A stretch of DNA of 64,000 bases from Pseudoduganella albidiflava (GTDB lineage Bacteria > Pseudomonadota > Gammaproteobacteria > Burkholderiales > Burkholderiaceae_D): assembly GCF_004322755.1 (NCBI RefSeq), contig NZ_CP036401.1, positions 7,373,158 to 7,437,157 of the forward strand, written 5' to 3'. The position numbers were made by a program, and so were the translations under genes. This document shows positions 9,681 through 18,677 of the stretch, in pieces; the first letter of the stretch is position 1; every line of letters begins with the position of its first letter. The notes under the pieces were generated by a model, which was not told the DNA's origin, searched no databases, and was given only the letters and a program-made list of their open reading frames with translations.

Positions 9681-10408
9681 AAAGGATCATGATCATCGGC
9701 GGCACGCGCGGCATCGGCCTGGCGCTGGCCGAACACTATGCCGGGCAGGGCGCCACGCTGGCCCTGTGCGGACGCGATACCTCGCGCCTGGACGGGCACC
9801 CGCTTGCAGGTCATCCGCAAGTGCGGATCGAGGCCGTGGACATCACCGACCGCGCGGCGCTCGAACGCGCCATCGGCGCTTTCAACCCGGTCGACCTGCT
9901 GGTCGTTACCGCCGGCCAGTACACCGACGCGGCAGGCATCGCCGCCGATCCGGAAGCCACGCTGCCGGTGCTCGCCACCAACGTCGGCGGCCTGTACGAT
10001 GCGTTCGACATCGCCGCCCGGCACATGCGGCGTCAAGGCCATGGGCACCTGGCCGCCGTTGCCTCCATCGCCGGCCTGTTGCAGGACTATCCGGGTGCCT
10101 CGCTGTACAGCGCCAGCAAGCGCGCCGCGATCGCGATCTGCGATACCTTCCGCAAGGCGCTGGAACCGTTCGGCATCGCCGTCACCGTCATCGTGCCCGG
10201 TTATGTCGACACCGCCCGCCTGCGCGAACTGAACGGCGGCGACGCTCGCCGCAAGCCGTTCCTGCAAACCGAAGCGCAAGCCGTGCGGCGCATCGTGGCG
10301 GCCATCGCGCGGCGCGAGGCATGCTGCGTCTTCCCGTGGCAGCTGCACCTGCAGGTCAGGCTGTTCAACCTGCTGCCAGGGTTCCTGCAACGCCTGCGCC
10401 AAAAATAA
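9677..10408 (+). CDS. Short-chain dehydrogenase/reductase
   Basis: Classical SDR of 243 aa. It has the N-terminal cofactor motif GGTRGIG (8-14), a TAG structural motif near 78-80, catalytic Ser130, Tyr144 and Lys148 (YSASK) and Asn102. ATG 9677 overlaps the stop of the patatin-like gene, so they are translationally coupled. A reductase acting on a long-chain keto or aldehyde group in the same lipid pathway would fit the neighbours, but the substrate cannot be told. An intrinsic terminator begins at the stop codon, closing this two-gene unit. Confidence 0.88.
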   Translation: MKRIMIIGGTRGIGLALAEHYAGQGATLALCGRDTSRLDGHPLAGHPQVRIEAVDITDRAALERAIGAFNPVDLLVVTAGQYTDAAGIAADPEATLPVLATNVGGLYDAFDIAARHMRRQGHGHLAAVASIAGLLQDYPGASLYSASKRAAIAICDTFRKALEPFGIAVTVIVPGYVDTARLRELNGGDARRKPFLQTEAQAVRRIVAAIARREACCVFPWQLHLQVRLFNLLPGFLQRLRQK

Positions 10409-10430
10409 AGCCCGCCGAGGCGGGCTTCTT
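10408..10430. terminator. Terminator between SDR gene and pagL
   Basis: Perfect stem AAGCCCGCC-GAG-GGCGGGCTT-type hairpin (10408-10429) directly after the SDR stop. The T tract is short, and because of the symmetric A/T flanks it may serve the convergent pagL as well. Confidence 0.75.
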
Positions 10431-10445
10431 CCGGGCGGTTCCGGA

Positions 10446-10994
10446 TCAGAACCGGTAAGCCAGCTTCACCACGCCGTAATCGACGCCGCTGTTCGGCTTC
10501 TTGATGCTGCCGTTCGAGAAGTGCTGCATCTTCACCGCAACTTCCCAGTTCTTGTTGAACACATAGCCGATGCCGATGTGGTCGCCGAACTGGAATGCCG
10601 TCGACAGGCGGTCATCGTTGTTGTTATAGGTTTCGGACATCAAGTGCGCGCCGATGCCGATTTCGGCATAGAAGCCCAGCTTGTTCTTGTTCTCGAAGCG
10701 GAATACCGGCGTGAAGCCGATATCGACGATGTGCTGCTTGTCGCCCGGGACGTTCTTGTACTGGCGGCCTTGCCAGTAACCGGCGCTGGCATCCCAGTAG
10801 CCGGTCAGGTGCGTGTTGCCGGAGTCGAACCAGCTCCAGTTCGGGTTCCAGTCCTTGGTCACGCCCACGCGTGCCATGCGGATTTTCGAAGCGGTGGCGG
10901 CTTCGCCATACACGCCGTCGATCAGTTGGCCATCGGCCGCGAAGGCGGCATGGGCCGCCATCAGTGCGGCCACGGCCGCGATTGTTTTTTTCAT
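10446..10994 (-). CDS. pagL: Lipid A 3-O-deacylase (acyloxyacyl hydrolase)
   Basis: Outer-membrane beta-barrel enzyme of 182 aa with a Sec signal peptide cleaved after AAFA (about residue 19). PagL removes the 3-O-linked acyl chain of lipid A and so modifies the outer-leaflet lipid. The C-terminal block carries the catalytic His158 and Ser160 in QHFSNGSIKKPN, and the protein ends in an aromatic residue (YRF), as barrels do. Alternating aromatic and polar strands are seen throughout. It stands alone, convergent with the SDR gene, with its own promoter region to the right. Confidence 0.88.
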   Translation of the reverse strand: MKKTIAAVAALMAAHAAFAADGQLIDGVYGEAATASKIRMARVGVTKDWNPNWSWFDSGNTHLTGYWDASAGYWQGRQYKNVPGDKQHIVDIGFTPVFRFENKNKLGFYAEIGIGAHLMSETYNNNDDRLSTAFQFGDHIGIGYVFNKNWEVAVKMQHFSNGSIKKPNSGVDYGVVKLAYRF

Positions 10995-11148
10995 GTGCCT
11001 GTTCTCTCAAGTGACATGCTGTATCCGTAGCGATACGGCAATCCAAATATTGTAGCGGGCTCGGCGGATTTAAGCTGAAGGGCACCTAAAGGGTAGAATC
11101 GACGCCATCTTGCTAGATAAATACGCAACGACATGGAGCGATAATAAA

Positions 11149-12054
11149 GTGGCATTCTTTACGAAAATAACTTTTCTTGGTATCGGCTTGATGGGAGAGC
11201 CGATGGTCCGCCGGTTGCTGCACGCCGGCTTACCCGTCAGCGCGTGGAATCGTACCTTCAGCAAGGCAGAACGCCTCGCACCGGAGGGCGCCATGGCCGT
11301 GCCGCACCTGGCCGATGCCGTGCGCGACGCGGATATCGTCATTTCCATGCTGGAAGCCGGCCCGGTGGTCGGTACCGTCATCGATGACGCATTGGCCGCA
11401 CTGCGCCAGGGCACGCTGTGGATCGACATGAGTTCCACCCGCCAGTCCGAAGCGCAGCAATTCCATGCCCGCCTGGTGGCGGCCGGCTGCCGCTTCGTCG
11501 ATGCGCCCGTATCAGGCGGCGTCGGCGGAGCCCAGGCGGGAACGCTGGCGATCATGGCCGGCGGCGCCGAGGCGGACATCGAATACGCCCGTCCGGTCTT
11601 CGAAGCGATGGGCCGTGTCACCCGGGTCGGCCCGGCCGGCGCGGGCCAGGTCTCGAAGCTGTGCAACCAGCTGATAGTGGGCGGCACGATCAATATCGTC
11701 GCGGAAGCGTTATTGCTGGCCCAGGCGGCGGGCGCCGATCCCGCCGCCGTGCGCGCGGCAATCCGGGGCGGCTTCGCCGAAAGCCGCATCCTGGAAGTGC
11801 ATGGCCAGCGCATGCTGGACCGTAATTTCCTGCCGGGCGGCCAGGTCGCCACGCAACTGAAAGACCAGCACAACATCCTGGCCGCGGCGGCGGCGGCCGG
11901 CATCGCGCTGCCGGTCACCAGCCTGGTGACGGAGCGCTACGAATCGATCGGGGACGAGTATCCGCAAGCGGACCATGCGGCCGCGCTGCTGGCGCTGGAG
12001 CGCCTGAATCCGGGCCAGCGCGTGGGCGACGCGCCGGACCAGTTGCCGGCCTGA
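11149..12054 (+). CDS. NAD(P)-dependent beta-hydroxyacid dehydrogenase
   Basis: 3-hydroxyisobutyrate / tartronate-semialdehyde reductase family, 301 aa. N-terminal Rossmann motif GIGLMG (11-16); substrate signature DAPVSGG (118-124); catalytic Lys170 in GQVSKLCNQ. GTG 11149 was chosen because GGAG at 11135-11138 is correctly spaced and the protein then starts just before the Rossmann strand. A TTG upstream at 11110 would add a non-conserved tail. The true substrate cannot be told between 3-hydroxyisobutyrate, tartronate semialdehyde and similar small hydroxyacids. It is convergent with the amidohydrolase gene, 9 bases apart. Confidence 0.88.
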   Translation: MAFFTKITFLGIGLMGEPMVRRLLHAGLPVSAWNRTFSKAERLAPEGAMAVPHLADAVRDADIVISMLEAGPVVGTVIDDALAALRQGTLWIDMSSTRQSEAQQFHARLVAAGCRFVDAPVSGGVGGAQAGTLAIMAGGAEADIEYARPVFEAMGRVTRVGPAGAGQVSKLCNQLIVGGTINIVAEALLLAQAAGADPAAVRAAIRGGFAESRILEVHGQRMLDRNFLPGGQVATQLKDQHNILAAAAAAGIALPVTSLVTERYESIGDEYPQADHAAALLALERLNPGQRVGDAPDQLPA

Positions 12055-12063
12055 GCCCGGTTA

Positions 12064-13257
12064 CTAGCGCAGCGGTAACGCCGTTTCCACCAGCCGCACC
12101 CAGAAGCTGGCACCAACTGGCAGCAGGTTGTCGTTGAAGTCGTAGCTGCCGTTGTGCAGCACGCATGGCCCCAGGCCGTGGCCGCCGGTGCGGTGATCGC
12201 CGTCGCCGTTGCCGATGAAAATGTAGCAGCCGGGCTTTTCCTGCAGGAAGAAGGCGAAGTCCTCGGCACCCATCGTCGGCTCGGCATCGGCATCCACGTT
12301 CTGTTCGCCCACCACGGCCTTCATCACCTCGACGGCGAAGGCGGTTTCCTTCTCGTGGTTCACCAGCGGCGGATAGTTGCGCTTGAACGCGAAATCCACT
12401 TCCGCCTCGAATGCGCCGGCAATGCCCTCGGCCAGCGTGCGCATGCGTTGCTCGACCAGGTCCAGCACCGGCGTGGTGAAGGTGCGCACGGTGCCCACCA
12501 GCTGCGCCGTGTCGGGAATCACGTTGGTGGCGCTGCCGGCATGGATCTGCGTGATCGACAGCACGGCCGTATCCAGCGGACTCTTGTTGCGCGTGATGAT
12601 GGTCTGCCATGCCTGGGCGATCTGCACGGCGATCATCACCGGGTCGATGCCCTTGTGCGGCTGGGCCGCGTGCGCGCCCTTGCCGCGCACCGTCACGTGG
12701 AATTCGTTCGACGACGCCATCATCGGCCCCGTGCACACATTCATCGTGCCGGCCGCATAGCCGGGCCAGTTGTGCATGCCGTAGATGGCTTCCATCGGGA
12801 AGCGTTCGAACAGGCCATCCTCGATCATCTTGCGGGCGCCGGCGCCGCCTTCCTCGGCCGGCTGGAACACGAGATACACCGTGCCGTCGAAATCGCGCTG
12901 CCGCGCCAGGTGGTAGGCCGCGCCCAGCAGCATCGCCGTGTGGCCGTCATGGCCGCAGGCGTGCATCTTGCCGGGGTGGCGCGAGGCGTGCGGGAAGGTG
13001 TTCACTTCCTGCATCGGCAACGCATCCATGTCGGCGCGCAGGCCGATCGCGCGGTCGGAGGTGCCGTTCTTGATGATGCCCACCAGGCCCGTCACGCCAA
13101 GGCCCCGCACCACGGGAATGCCCCATTCGCCCAGTTTCGCGGCCACCACGTCGGCGGTGCGCACTTCCTCGTAGGAGAGTTCGGGATGGGCATGCAGGTC
13201 GCGGCGGATGTCCTGCAGCTCGGACTGAAATGCAATGATCGGTTCTACAAGTTTCAT
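12064..13257 (-). CDS. M20-family amidohydrolase (hippurate hydrolase-like)
   Basis: Metal-dependent carboxypeptidase/aminoacylase of 397 aa. Metal ligands are visible: Cys101 and His103 in HACGHDGHT, catalytic Glu135-Glu136 in FQPAEEGG, and His162 in MHNWP. The dimerisation domain lies in the middle third (GKGAHAAQPHKGIDP). Members release acyl or benzoyl groups from amino acids in the cytoplasm. It is a monocistronic minus-strand gene between a convergent dehydrogenase and a divergent molybdopterin oxidoreductase. Confidence 0.9.
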   Translation of the reverse strand: MKLVEPIIAFQSELQDIRRDLHAHPELSYEEVRTADVVAAKLGEWGIPVVRGLGVTGLVGIIKNGTSDRAIGLRADMDALPMQEVNTFPHASRHPGKMHACGHDGHTAMLLGAAYHLARQRDFDGTVYLVFQPAEEGGAGARKMIEDGLFERFPMEAIYGMHNWPGYAAGTMNVCTGPMMASSNEFHVTVRGKGAHAAQPHKGIDPVMIAVQIAQAWQTIITRNKSPLDTAVLSITQIHAGSATNVIPDTAQLVGTVRTFTTPVLDLVEQRMRTLAEGIAGAFEAEVDFAFKRNYPPLVNHEKETAFAVEVMKAVVGEQNVDADAEPTMGAEDFAFFLQEKPGCYIFIGNGDGDHRTGGHGLGPCVLHNGSYDFNDNLLPVGASFWVRLVETALPLR

Positions 13258-13444
13258 CTGGCTCTCCAGTTATTCTCTGCCGCCCCGGATAGGGGCGCGT
13301 ACGCCAAACACGCCGGTAACATGCCAATGAGCGAAGGAACATTGTAGCCTTTGTAACGGCTTCGCGGCCACCCGCGCGGCGGGCCCGCAAGAGCGCCCGG
13401 ATGGTTTACGATAGCGGATTGTTCCTCTCCGTTTCATCGCCGCC

Positions 13445-15520
13445 ATGACCGCCACCCAAGTGCGCGCAGCCTGCCCGCACGACTGCCCCGATACCTGCGC
13501 CATCCTCGTCACCGTCGAAAACGGCGTCGCCACCGAGATCAAGGGCGATCCCGATCACCCGACCACGGCCGGCGTGCTGTGCACCAAGGTGTCCCGCTAT
13601 GCCGAGCGCACCTACTCGCCGGACCGCCTGCTGTACCCGCTGCGCCGTGTCGGCAAAAAGGGCGAGGGCAAGTTCGAGCGCATCAGCTGGGATACCGCGC
13701 TCGACGAGATCGCCGCGCGCCTGAAGCCGCTGGCGGACAGCGCGCCGGAAGCCATCCTGCCGTACAGCTACTGCGGCACGATGGGCCTGCTGCAGGGCGA
13801 ATCCATGTCGTCGCGCTTCTTCCACCAGCTGGGTGCCTCGCTGCTGGACCGCACGATCTGCGCGATGGCCGGGGCCACCGGCTACAAGTACACGATCGGC
13901 GGTTCGATCGGCACCGATCTCGAACACTTCCAGGATGCCAGGCTGATCCTGATCTGGGGCGGCAACCCGATCGCCTCGAACCTGCACTTCTGGATGCGCG
14001 CGCAGGAAGCCAAGCGGCGCGGCGCGAAGCTGGTGGCGATCGATCCCTACCGCTCGCTGACGGCCGAGAAGTGCCACCTGCACATCGCGCCGATGCCGGG
14101 CACGGATGCCGCGCTGGCGCTGGGCATGATGCACGTGCTGGTCGCCGAAAACCTGGTCGACGACGACTACATCACGCAGTACACGCTGGGCTACGAGCAA
14201 CTGAAGGAGCGCGCCGCCGAGTGGACGCCGGCGCGCACGGCCGCCACCTGCGGCATTCCGGAAGAACAGGTGCTGGAGCTGGCGCGCCTGTACGGCCAGA
14301 CTGCAAAGGCCGGCGAGCCCGTGGCGATCCGCGTCAACTATGGCGTGCAGCGCGTGCGCGGCGGTGGCATGGCGGTACGGAACATCGCCTGCCTGCCAGC
14401 CCTGGTGGGCGCGTGGCGGCACGCCGCGGGCGGCATCCAGCTGTCGACGTCCGGATCGTTCCCCACCAACAAGCCCGCGCTGCAGCGCCCGGACCTGCTG
14501 AAGAAGCTGCCCCGCACGATCAACATGACGACCATCGGGGACGACCTGCTGCGCCCCGCGTCGCCGGCGTTCGGCCCGCGCGTGGACGCCGTCATCGTCT
14601 ACAACTCGAACCCGGTGGCGGTGGCGCCGGACTCGTCGAAAGTGCAGGCGGGATTCGCGCGCGAAGACCTGTTCACGGTGGTGCTGGAACAGTTCCAGAC
14701 CGATACCGTCGACTACGCCGACATCGTGCTGCCGGCCACCACGCAGCTGGAGCACGCCGATGCGCACCTGGCTTACGGCCACCTGTACATGATGGCCAAC
14801 AATCCGGCCATCGCGCCGCTGGGCGAAGCAAAACCGAACACGGAAATCTTCCGGCTGCTGGCTGCCCGCATGGGCTTTACCAATCCGTGCTTCGCGGAGA
14901 CGGATGATGAACTGGCATCCAATGCCTTCCGCAAGGATGATGCAAGAGCCATTCATTTCGACTGGGATGCGTTGAAGAAGAAGGGCTGGCAAAAGCTGGC
15001 CATGCCGGATGCGCCATTTGCCTATGGCAAATTCCCCACACCTTCGGGCAAATGCGAATTCTTTTCGGCAGCGATGCAGGCGGATGGCCTGGAGCCCCTG
15101 CCGACCTACATCGAAAACTATGAATCGGCGGCATCTACCCCCGATCTTGCAGCAAAATACCCGCTGGCGATGATATCTCCGCCGGCACGCAACTTCCTGA
15201 ACTCCACCTTTGTCAATGTGCAAAGCCTGCGTGCGACGGAAGGCGAGCCGCAGCTCGACATCCATCCTGACGATGCGATAACACGTGCCATCAACCACGG
15301 CGATATGGTGCGCATCTTCAACGATCGTGGCTCGTTCGTATGCAAGGCCCGGGTCACGGAAAAGGCCCGCAAGGGGCTCGTGGTGGGCCTGTCAATCTGG
15401 TGGAAAAAGCTTGCGCGCGATGGCAAGAATGCCAATGAGGTGACCAGCCAGCGCCTGACCGACATGGGCCGCGCGCCGACTTTTTACGATACACTGGTTC
15501 AAGTCGAACGTGTCTCATGA
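13445..15520 (+). CDS. Molybdopterin oxidoreductase (formate dehydrogenase/nitrate reductase-like)
   Basis: Mo-bis-MGD enzyme of the DMSO-reductase superfamily, 691 aa. An N-terminal 4Fe-4S site is formed by Cys10, Cys14, Cys18 and Cys46. The Molybdopterin domain follows (about 55-480) with IWGGNP and YNSNPV motifs, then the C-terminal molydop-binding domain (about 570-690). There is no Tat or Sec signal, so the enzyme is probably cytoplasmic. No small subunit or electron-transfer partner is adjacent, so the electron partner and substrate are unknown. It is followed after 9 bases by the aminopeptidase gene and may be co-transcribed with it. Confidence 0.9.
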   Translation: MTATQVRAACPHDCPDTCAILVTVENGVATEIKGDPDHPTTAGVLCTKVSRYAERTYSPDRLLYPLRRVGKKGEGKFERISWDTALDEIAARLKPLADSAPEAILPYSYCGTMGLLQGESMSSRFFHQLGASLLDRTICAMAGATGYKYTIGGSIGTDLEHFQDARLILIWGGNPIASNLHFWMRAQEAKRRGAKLVAIDPYRSLTAEKCHLHIAPMPGTDAALALGMMHVLVAENLVDDDYITQYTLGYEQLKERAAEWTPARTAATCGIPEEQVLELARLYGQTAKAGEPVAIRVNYGVQRVRGGGMAVRNIACLPALVGAWRHAAGGIQLSTSGSFPTNKPALQRPDLLKKLPRTINMTTIGDDLLRPASPAFGPRVDAVIVYNSNPVAVAPDSSKVQAGFAREDLFTVVLEQFQTDTVDYADIVLPATTQLEHADAHLAYGHLYMMANNPAIAPLGEAKPNTEIFRLLAARMGFTNPCFAETDDELASNAFRKDDARAIHFDWDALKKKGWQKLAMPDAPFAYGKFPTPSGKCEFFSAAMQADGLEPLPTYIENYESAASTPDLAAKYPLAMISPPARNFLNSTFVNVQSLRATEGEPQLDIHPDDAITRAINHGDMVRIFNDRGSFVCKARVTEKARKGLVVGLSIWWKKLARDGKNANEVTSQRLTDMGRAPTFYDTLVQVERVS

Positions 15521-15529
15521 GTAGGAAGC

Positions 15530-16663
15530 ATGCGCAAGATTGCCCGTTTAAACATACGTGCCAGGTACCTCGTGGCAGGGCTTTCGTGCGCCGCCTTGCT
15601 GGCCGGTTGCGCCCAGGTCAAGTATTACTTCCAGGCGGCGCAAGGCCAGTATTCGCTCTGGTCCGATTCGCGCCCCATCGATGACTGGCTGGGCGATCCC
15701 AACACCGAACCGAAACTGCGTGCACGGCTGGAAAAGGCTGTCACGATCCGCAAGTTCGCCGTGCGCGAACTGGGCTTGCCCGACAACGCCAGCTACAAGC
15801 AATACGCGGCCCTGAACCGCCCCTTCGTGGTGTGGAACGTGGTCGCGACACCGGAACTTTCCCTGCGTCCCATCCAGTGGTGTTTCCCGATCGCCGGCTG
15901 CGTGGCGTACCGCGGCTATTACAGCAAGGACGACGCGCAGGCGTATGCGGAAGAACTGCGCAAGGAAGGCGACGACGTGCAGGTCGGCGGCGTGCCTGCC
16001 TATTCCACGCTGGGCTGGTTCAGCGATCCGCTGCTGTCCACCTTCATCAATTATTCGGACGCCGAACTGGCCCGCATGGTGTTCCATGAACTGGCCCACC
16101 AGGTGGTCTACGTTCCCGGCGATTCGCGCTTCAATGAAGCCTTCGCCTCGGCCGTCGAGGAAGCGGGCGTCGACCGCTGGCTGGAGTTGTATGGCAACGA
16201 AGCCATGCGCGAAGCGTATGTCCGCTACAGCATGCGCCGCAAGGAGTTCCTGGCGCTGCTGGTCAAGCATCGCCAGATGCTCGCCGAGCTGTATGCCAGC
16301 AAGGCCAGCGTGAAGAAAAAGCGCGAGGGCAAGGCACGCATCTTCGCATCGCTGCACCAGGAATATGCCGTGCTGAAGGAAAGCTGGGGCGGCTATGCCG
16401 GCTATGACCGCTTCTTCGCCGAGAAGCTCACCAACGCACACCTGGCAGCCGTCGCCACCTATAATGATCTCCTGCCTGGCTTCAAGGCGTTGCTGGCCAA
16501 GGAAAAGACGTTCCCGCGTTTTTATGCTGCGGTGCAACGCATGAGCAACCTGCCGTCCGTCGAACGCAGCGAACGGCTGGCCGAGCTTGCGCGCTCCGCG
16601 GCGCCCGCAGCCGCCGTGACTGTCGTGGCAGAGAAAAAGGCTGAAACGGCCGGCGGTCATTGA
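15530..16663 (+). CDS. Predicted zinc aminopeptidase lipoprotein
   Basis: Lipoprotein of 377 aa with lipobox LLAGC (Cys27) and an M-family zinc motif H186-E-L-A-H190, with Glu203 in FNEAF as the probable third ligand. This architecture matches the proteobacterial 'putative aminopeptidase' family (PF10023). It is presumably anchored in the periplasm. The C-terminal third is alpha-helical and charged (KKKREGKARIF). RBS TAGGAAG precedes ATG 15530, 9 bases after the molybdopterin gene. Confidence 0.85.
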   Translation: MRKIARLNIRARYLVAGLSCAALLAGCAQVKYYFQAAQGQYSLWSDSRPIDDWLGDPNTEPKLRARLEKAVTIRKFAVRELGLPDNASYKQYAALNRPFVVWNVVATPELSLRPIQWCFPIAGCVAYRGYYSKDDAQAYAEELRKEGDDVQVGGVPAYSTLGWFSDPLLSTFINYSDAELARMVFHELAHQVVYVPGDSRFNEAFASAVEEAGVDRWLELYGNEAMREAYVRYSMRRKEFLALLVKHRQMLAELYASKASVKKKREGKARIFASLHQEYAVLKESWGGYAGYDRFFAEKLTNAHLAAVATYNDLLPGFKALLAKEKTFPRFYAAVQRMSNLPSVERSERLAELARSAAPAAAVTVVAEKKAETAGGH

Positions 16664-16934
16664 CGCCAGCCTCGCGTGGCGGACCGCCTTGCGATGCTGC
16701 GCCGCCACAGGCTGGTTCGCTGCACGGTGCTGGTTATCCGCCACGGCGAGGCGCAAAAAGCGCTTGCATACGGCCCAGCCTGTCGATAGCATCTTAGCTC
16801 GCAGATAGTACGAGCGTTCGTTTTTTTCTGGAAGTCGACACCGCGACAGCCCGCCGGCCCTGTGCAACCGGCGGCCCATGACAGCGGGGCGTTCCACGGT
16901 CGCCCTGCAATAAAACGGAGACAAGAGGCACAGC

Positions 16935-18632
16935 ATGGACAAGATCTGGTTGAAGTCGTACCCATCCGACGTTCCCGCCGACATCGATGCGAACCAGTAC
17001 CGCTCGCTGGTACACCTGCTGGAGGAATCGTTCCAGAAATACGCGGACCGCAAGGCCTTCGTGTGCATGGACAAGTTCATCACCTACGGTGAACTCGACA
17101 CGTATTCGAAACGCATCGGCGCGTGGCTGCAAAGCCGCGGCATGAAGCCGGGCGCGCGGGTGGCGCTGATGATGCCGAACGTGCTGCAATATCCGGTCGC
17201 GCTGGCCGCCGTGCTGCGCGCCGGCTACACGGTGGTCAACGTCAATCCGCTGTACACGCCGCGCGAGCTGGAACACCAGCTGGCCGATTCGGGCGCGGAA
17301 GCGATCATCATCCTGGAAAACTTCGCCCACACGCTCGAGCAGGTGCTGGGCCGCACGGCCGTGAAGCACATCATCGTGGCCAGCATGGGCGAGATGCTGG
17401 GCATGGCCAAGGGCCTGGTCGTCGACTTCGTGGTGCGCAGCGTGAAGAAGATGGTGCCGGCGTATTCGCTGCCGAACGCGGTGCGCTTCAAGGAAGCGCT
17501 GTCGCACGCGTCCGGCATGAAGCTGACGCCGGTCGACATCGCGCACGACGATGCCGCCTTCCTGCAGTACACCGGCGGCACCACCGGGGTCTCGAAAGGC
17601 GCCACGCTGACGCACAAGAACGTGATCGCCAACGTGCTGCAGGTGGAAGCCTGGTCCCAGCCGGGCCTGGCCAAGGAACCGCGCGTCGCGGAACTGTCGA
17701 TCGTGTGCGCGCTGCCGCTGTATCACATCTTCGCGCTGACGGCATGCGCGATGTGGGGCATGCGCATGGGCGCGCTGAACATCCTGATCCCGAACCCGCG
17801 CGACATCGGCGGCTTCATCAAGGAACTGGCCAAGTACAAGTTCAACATGCTGCCGGCGGTAAACACGCTGTACAACGCGCTGGTCAATCACCCCGATTTC
17901 CACCACCTCGATTTTTCCGGCCTGAAGATCGCCAACGGCGGCGGCATGGCGGTGCAGCAGGCCGTCAACGACAAGTGGCTGAAGGCCACCGGCGTGGCGA
18001 TCATCGAAGGCTACGGCCTGTCCGAGACGGCGCCCGTGGCCACCTGCAACCGCTCCGACAGCACGGCGTTTTCCGGCACGATCGGCTTGCCCATCCCGTC
18101 GACGGAGGTGACCATCCTCGATGACGACGGCAATGAAGTGCCGCTGGGCCAGCCCGGCGAGATCGCCATCCGCGGCCCGCAGGTGATGGCTGGCTACTGG
18201 AACCGGCCGGAGGAGACCGCCAAGGTGATGACAGCCGACGGCTACTTCAAGACCGGCGACGTGGGCATCATGGACGAGCGCGGTTATGTAAAAATTGTCG
18301 ACCGCAAGAAGGACATGATCCTCGTCTCCGGCTTCAACGTCTATCCGAACGAACTGGAAGCGGTGGTGGCGGCGCATCCCGGCGTGCTCGAAGTGGCCTG
18401 CATCGGCGTGCCGGACGCGCACTCCGGCGAGGCGGTCAAGCTGTACGTGGTGCGCAAGGATCCGGCGCTGACCGCCGACGTCCTGATGGCCTACTGCAAG
18501 GAAAACCTGACCGGCTACAAGAAGCCGAAATACATCGAGTTCCGCGACGAACTCCCGAAGTCCAATGTCGGCAAGATCCTGCGGCGCGTACTGCGCGACG
18601 AAGTCCTGGCCGGCTCCAAGGAAGCTGCATGA
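16935..18632 (+). CDS. fadD: Long-chain acyl-CoA synthetase, copy 1
   Basis: AMP-forming fatty acid:CoA ligase of 565 aa that activates exogenous fatty acids for beta-oxidation at the inner membrane. The ATP-binding P-loop YTGGTTGVSKGA is at 212-223; GYGLSETAPV (linker/adenine motif), TGD in YFKTGDVG, and the C-terminal catalytic Lys in KSNVGKILRR are present. The start is supported by GGAG about 13 bases upstream. A 271-base gap before it holds a weak hairpin with a T tract near 16800-16827. It is the first of two tandem paralogues. Confidence 0.93.
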   Translation: MDKIWLKSYPSDVPADIDANQYRSLVHLLEESFQKYADRKAFVCMDKFITYGELDTYSKRIGAWLQSRGMKPGARVALMMPNVLQYPVALAAVLRAGYTVVNVNPLYTPRELEHQLADSGAEAIIILENFAHTLEQVLGRTAVKHIIVASMGEMLGMAKGLVVDFVVRSVKKMVPAYSLPNAVRFKEALSHASGMKLTPVDIAHDDAAFLQYTGGTTGVSKGATLTHKNVIANVLQVEAWSQPGLAKEPRVAELSIVCALPLYHIFALTACAMWGMRMGALNILIPNPRDIGGFIKELAKYKFNMLPAVNTLYNALVNHPDFHHLDFSGLKIANGGGMAVQQAVNDKWLKATGVAIIEGYGLSETAPVATCNRSDSTAFSGTIGLPIPSTEVTILDDDGNEVPLGQPGEIAIRGPQVMAGYWNRPEETAKVMTADGYFKTGDVGIMDERGYVKIVDRKKDMILVSGFNVYPNELEAVVAAHPGVLEVACIGVPDAHSGEAVKLYVVRKDPALTADVLMAYCKENLTGYKKPKYIEFRDELPKSNVGKILRRVLRDEVLAGSKEAA

Positions 18633-18677
18633 GGAATGCCCATCAGGGGTTCCCGAATAACACGAAAGAGGCATTGC

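Noticed and set aside
11110..11148. TTG 11110 as start of the beta-hydroxyacid dehydrogenase
   Set aside because: No RBS and no conserved residues in the added 13 codons; GTG 11149 has GGAG at the right distance.
13406..15298. 630-codon minus-strand frame opposite the molybdopterin oxidoreductase gene
   Set aside because: Antisense shadow of a well-conserved gene, with Arg/His/Gln-rich composition.
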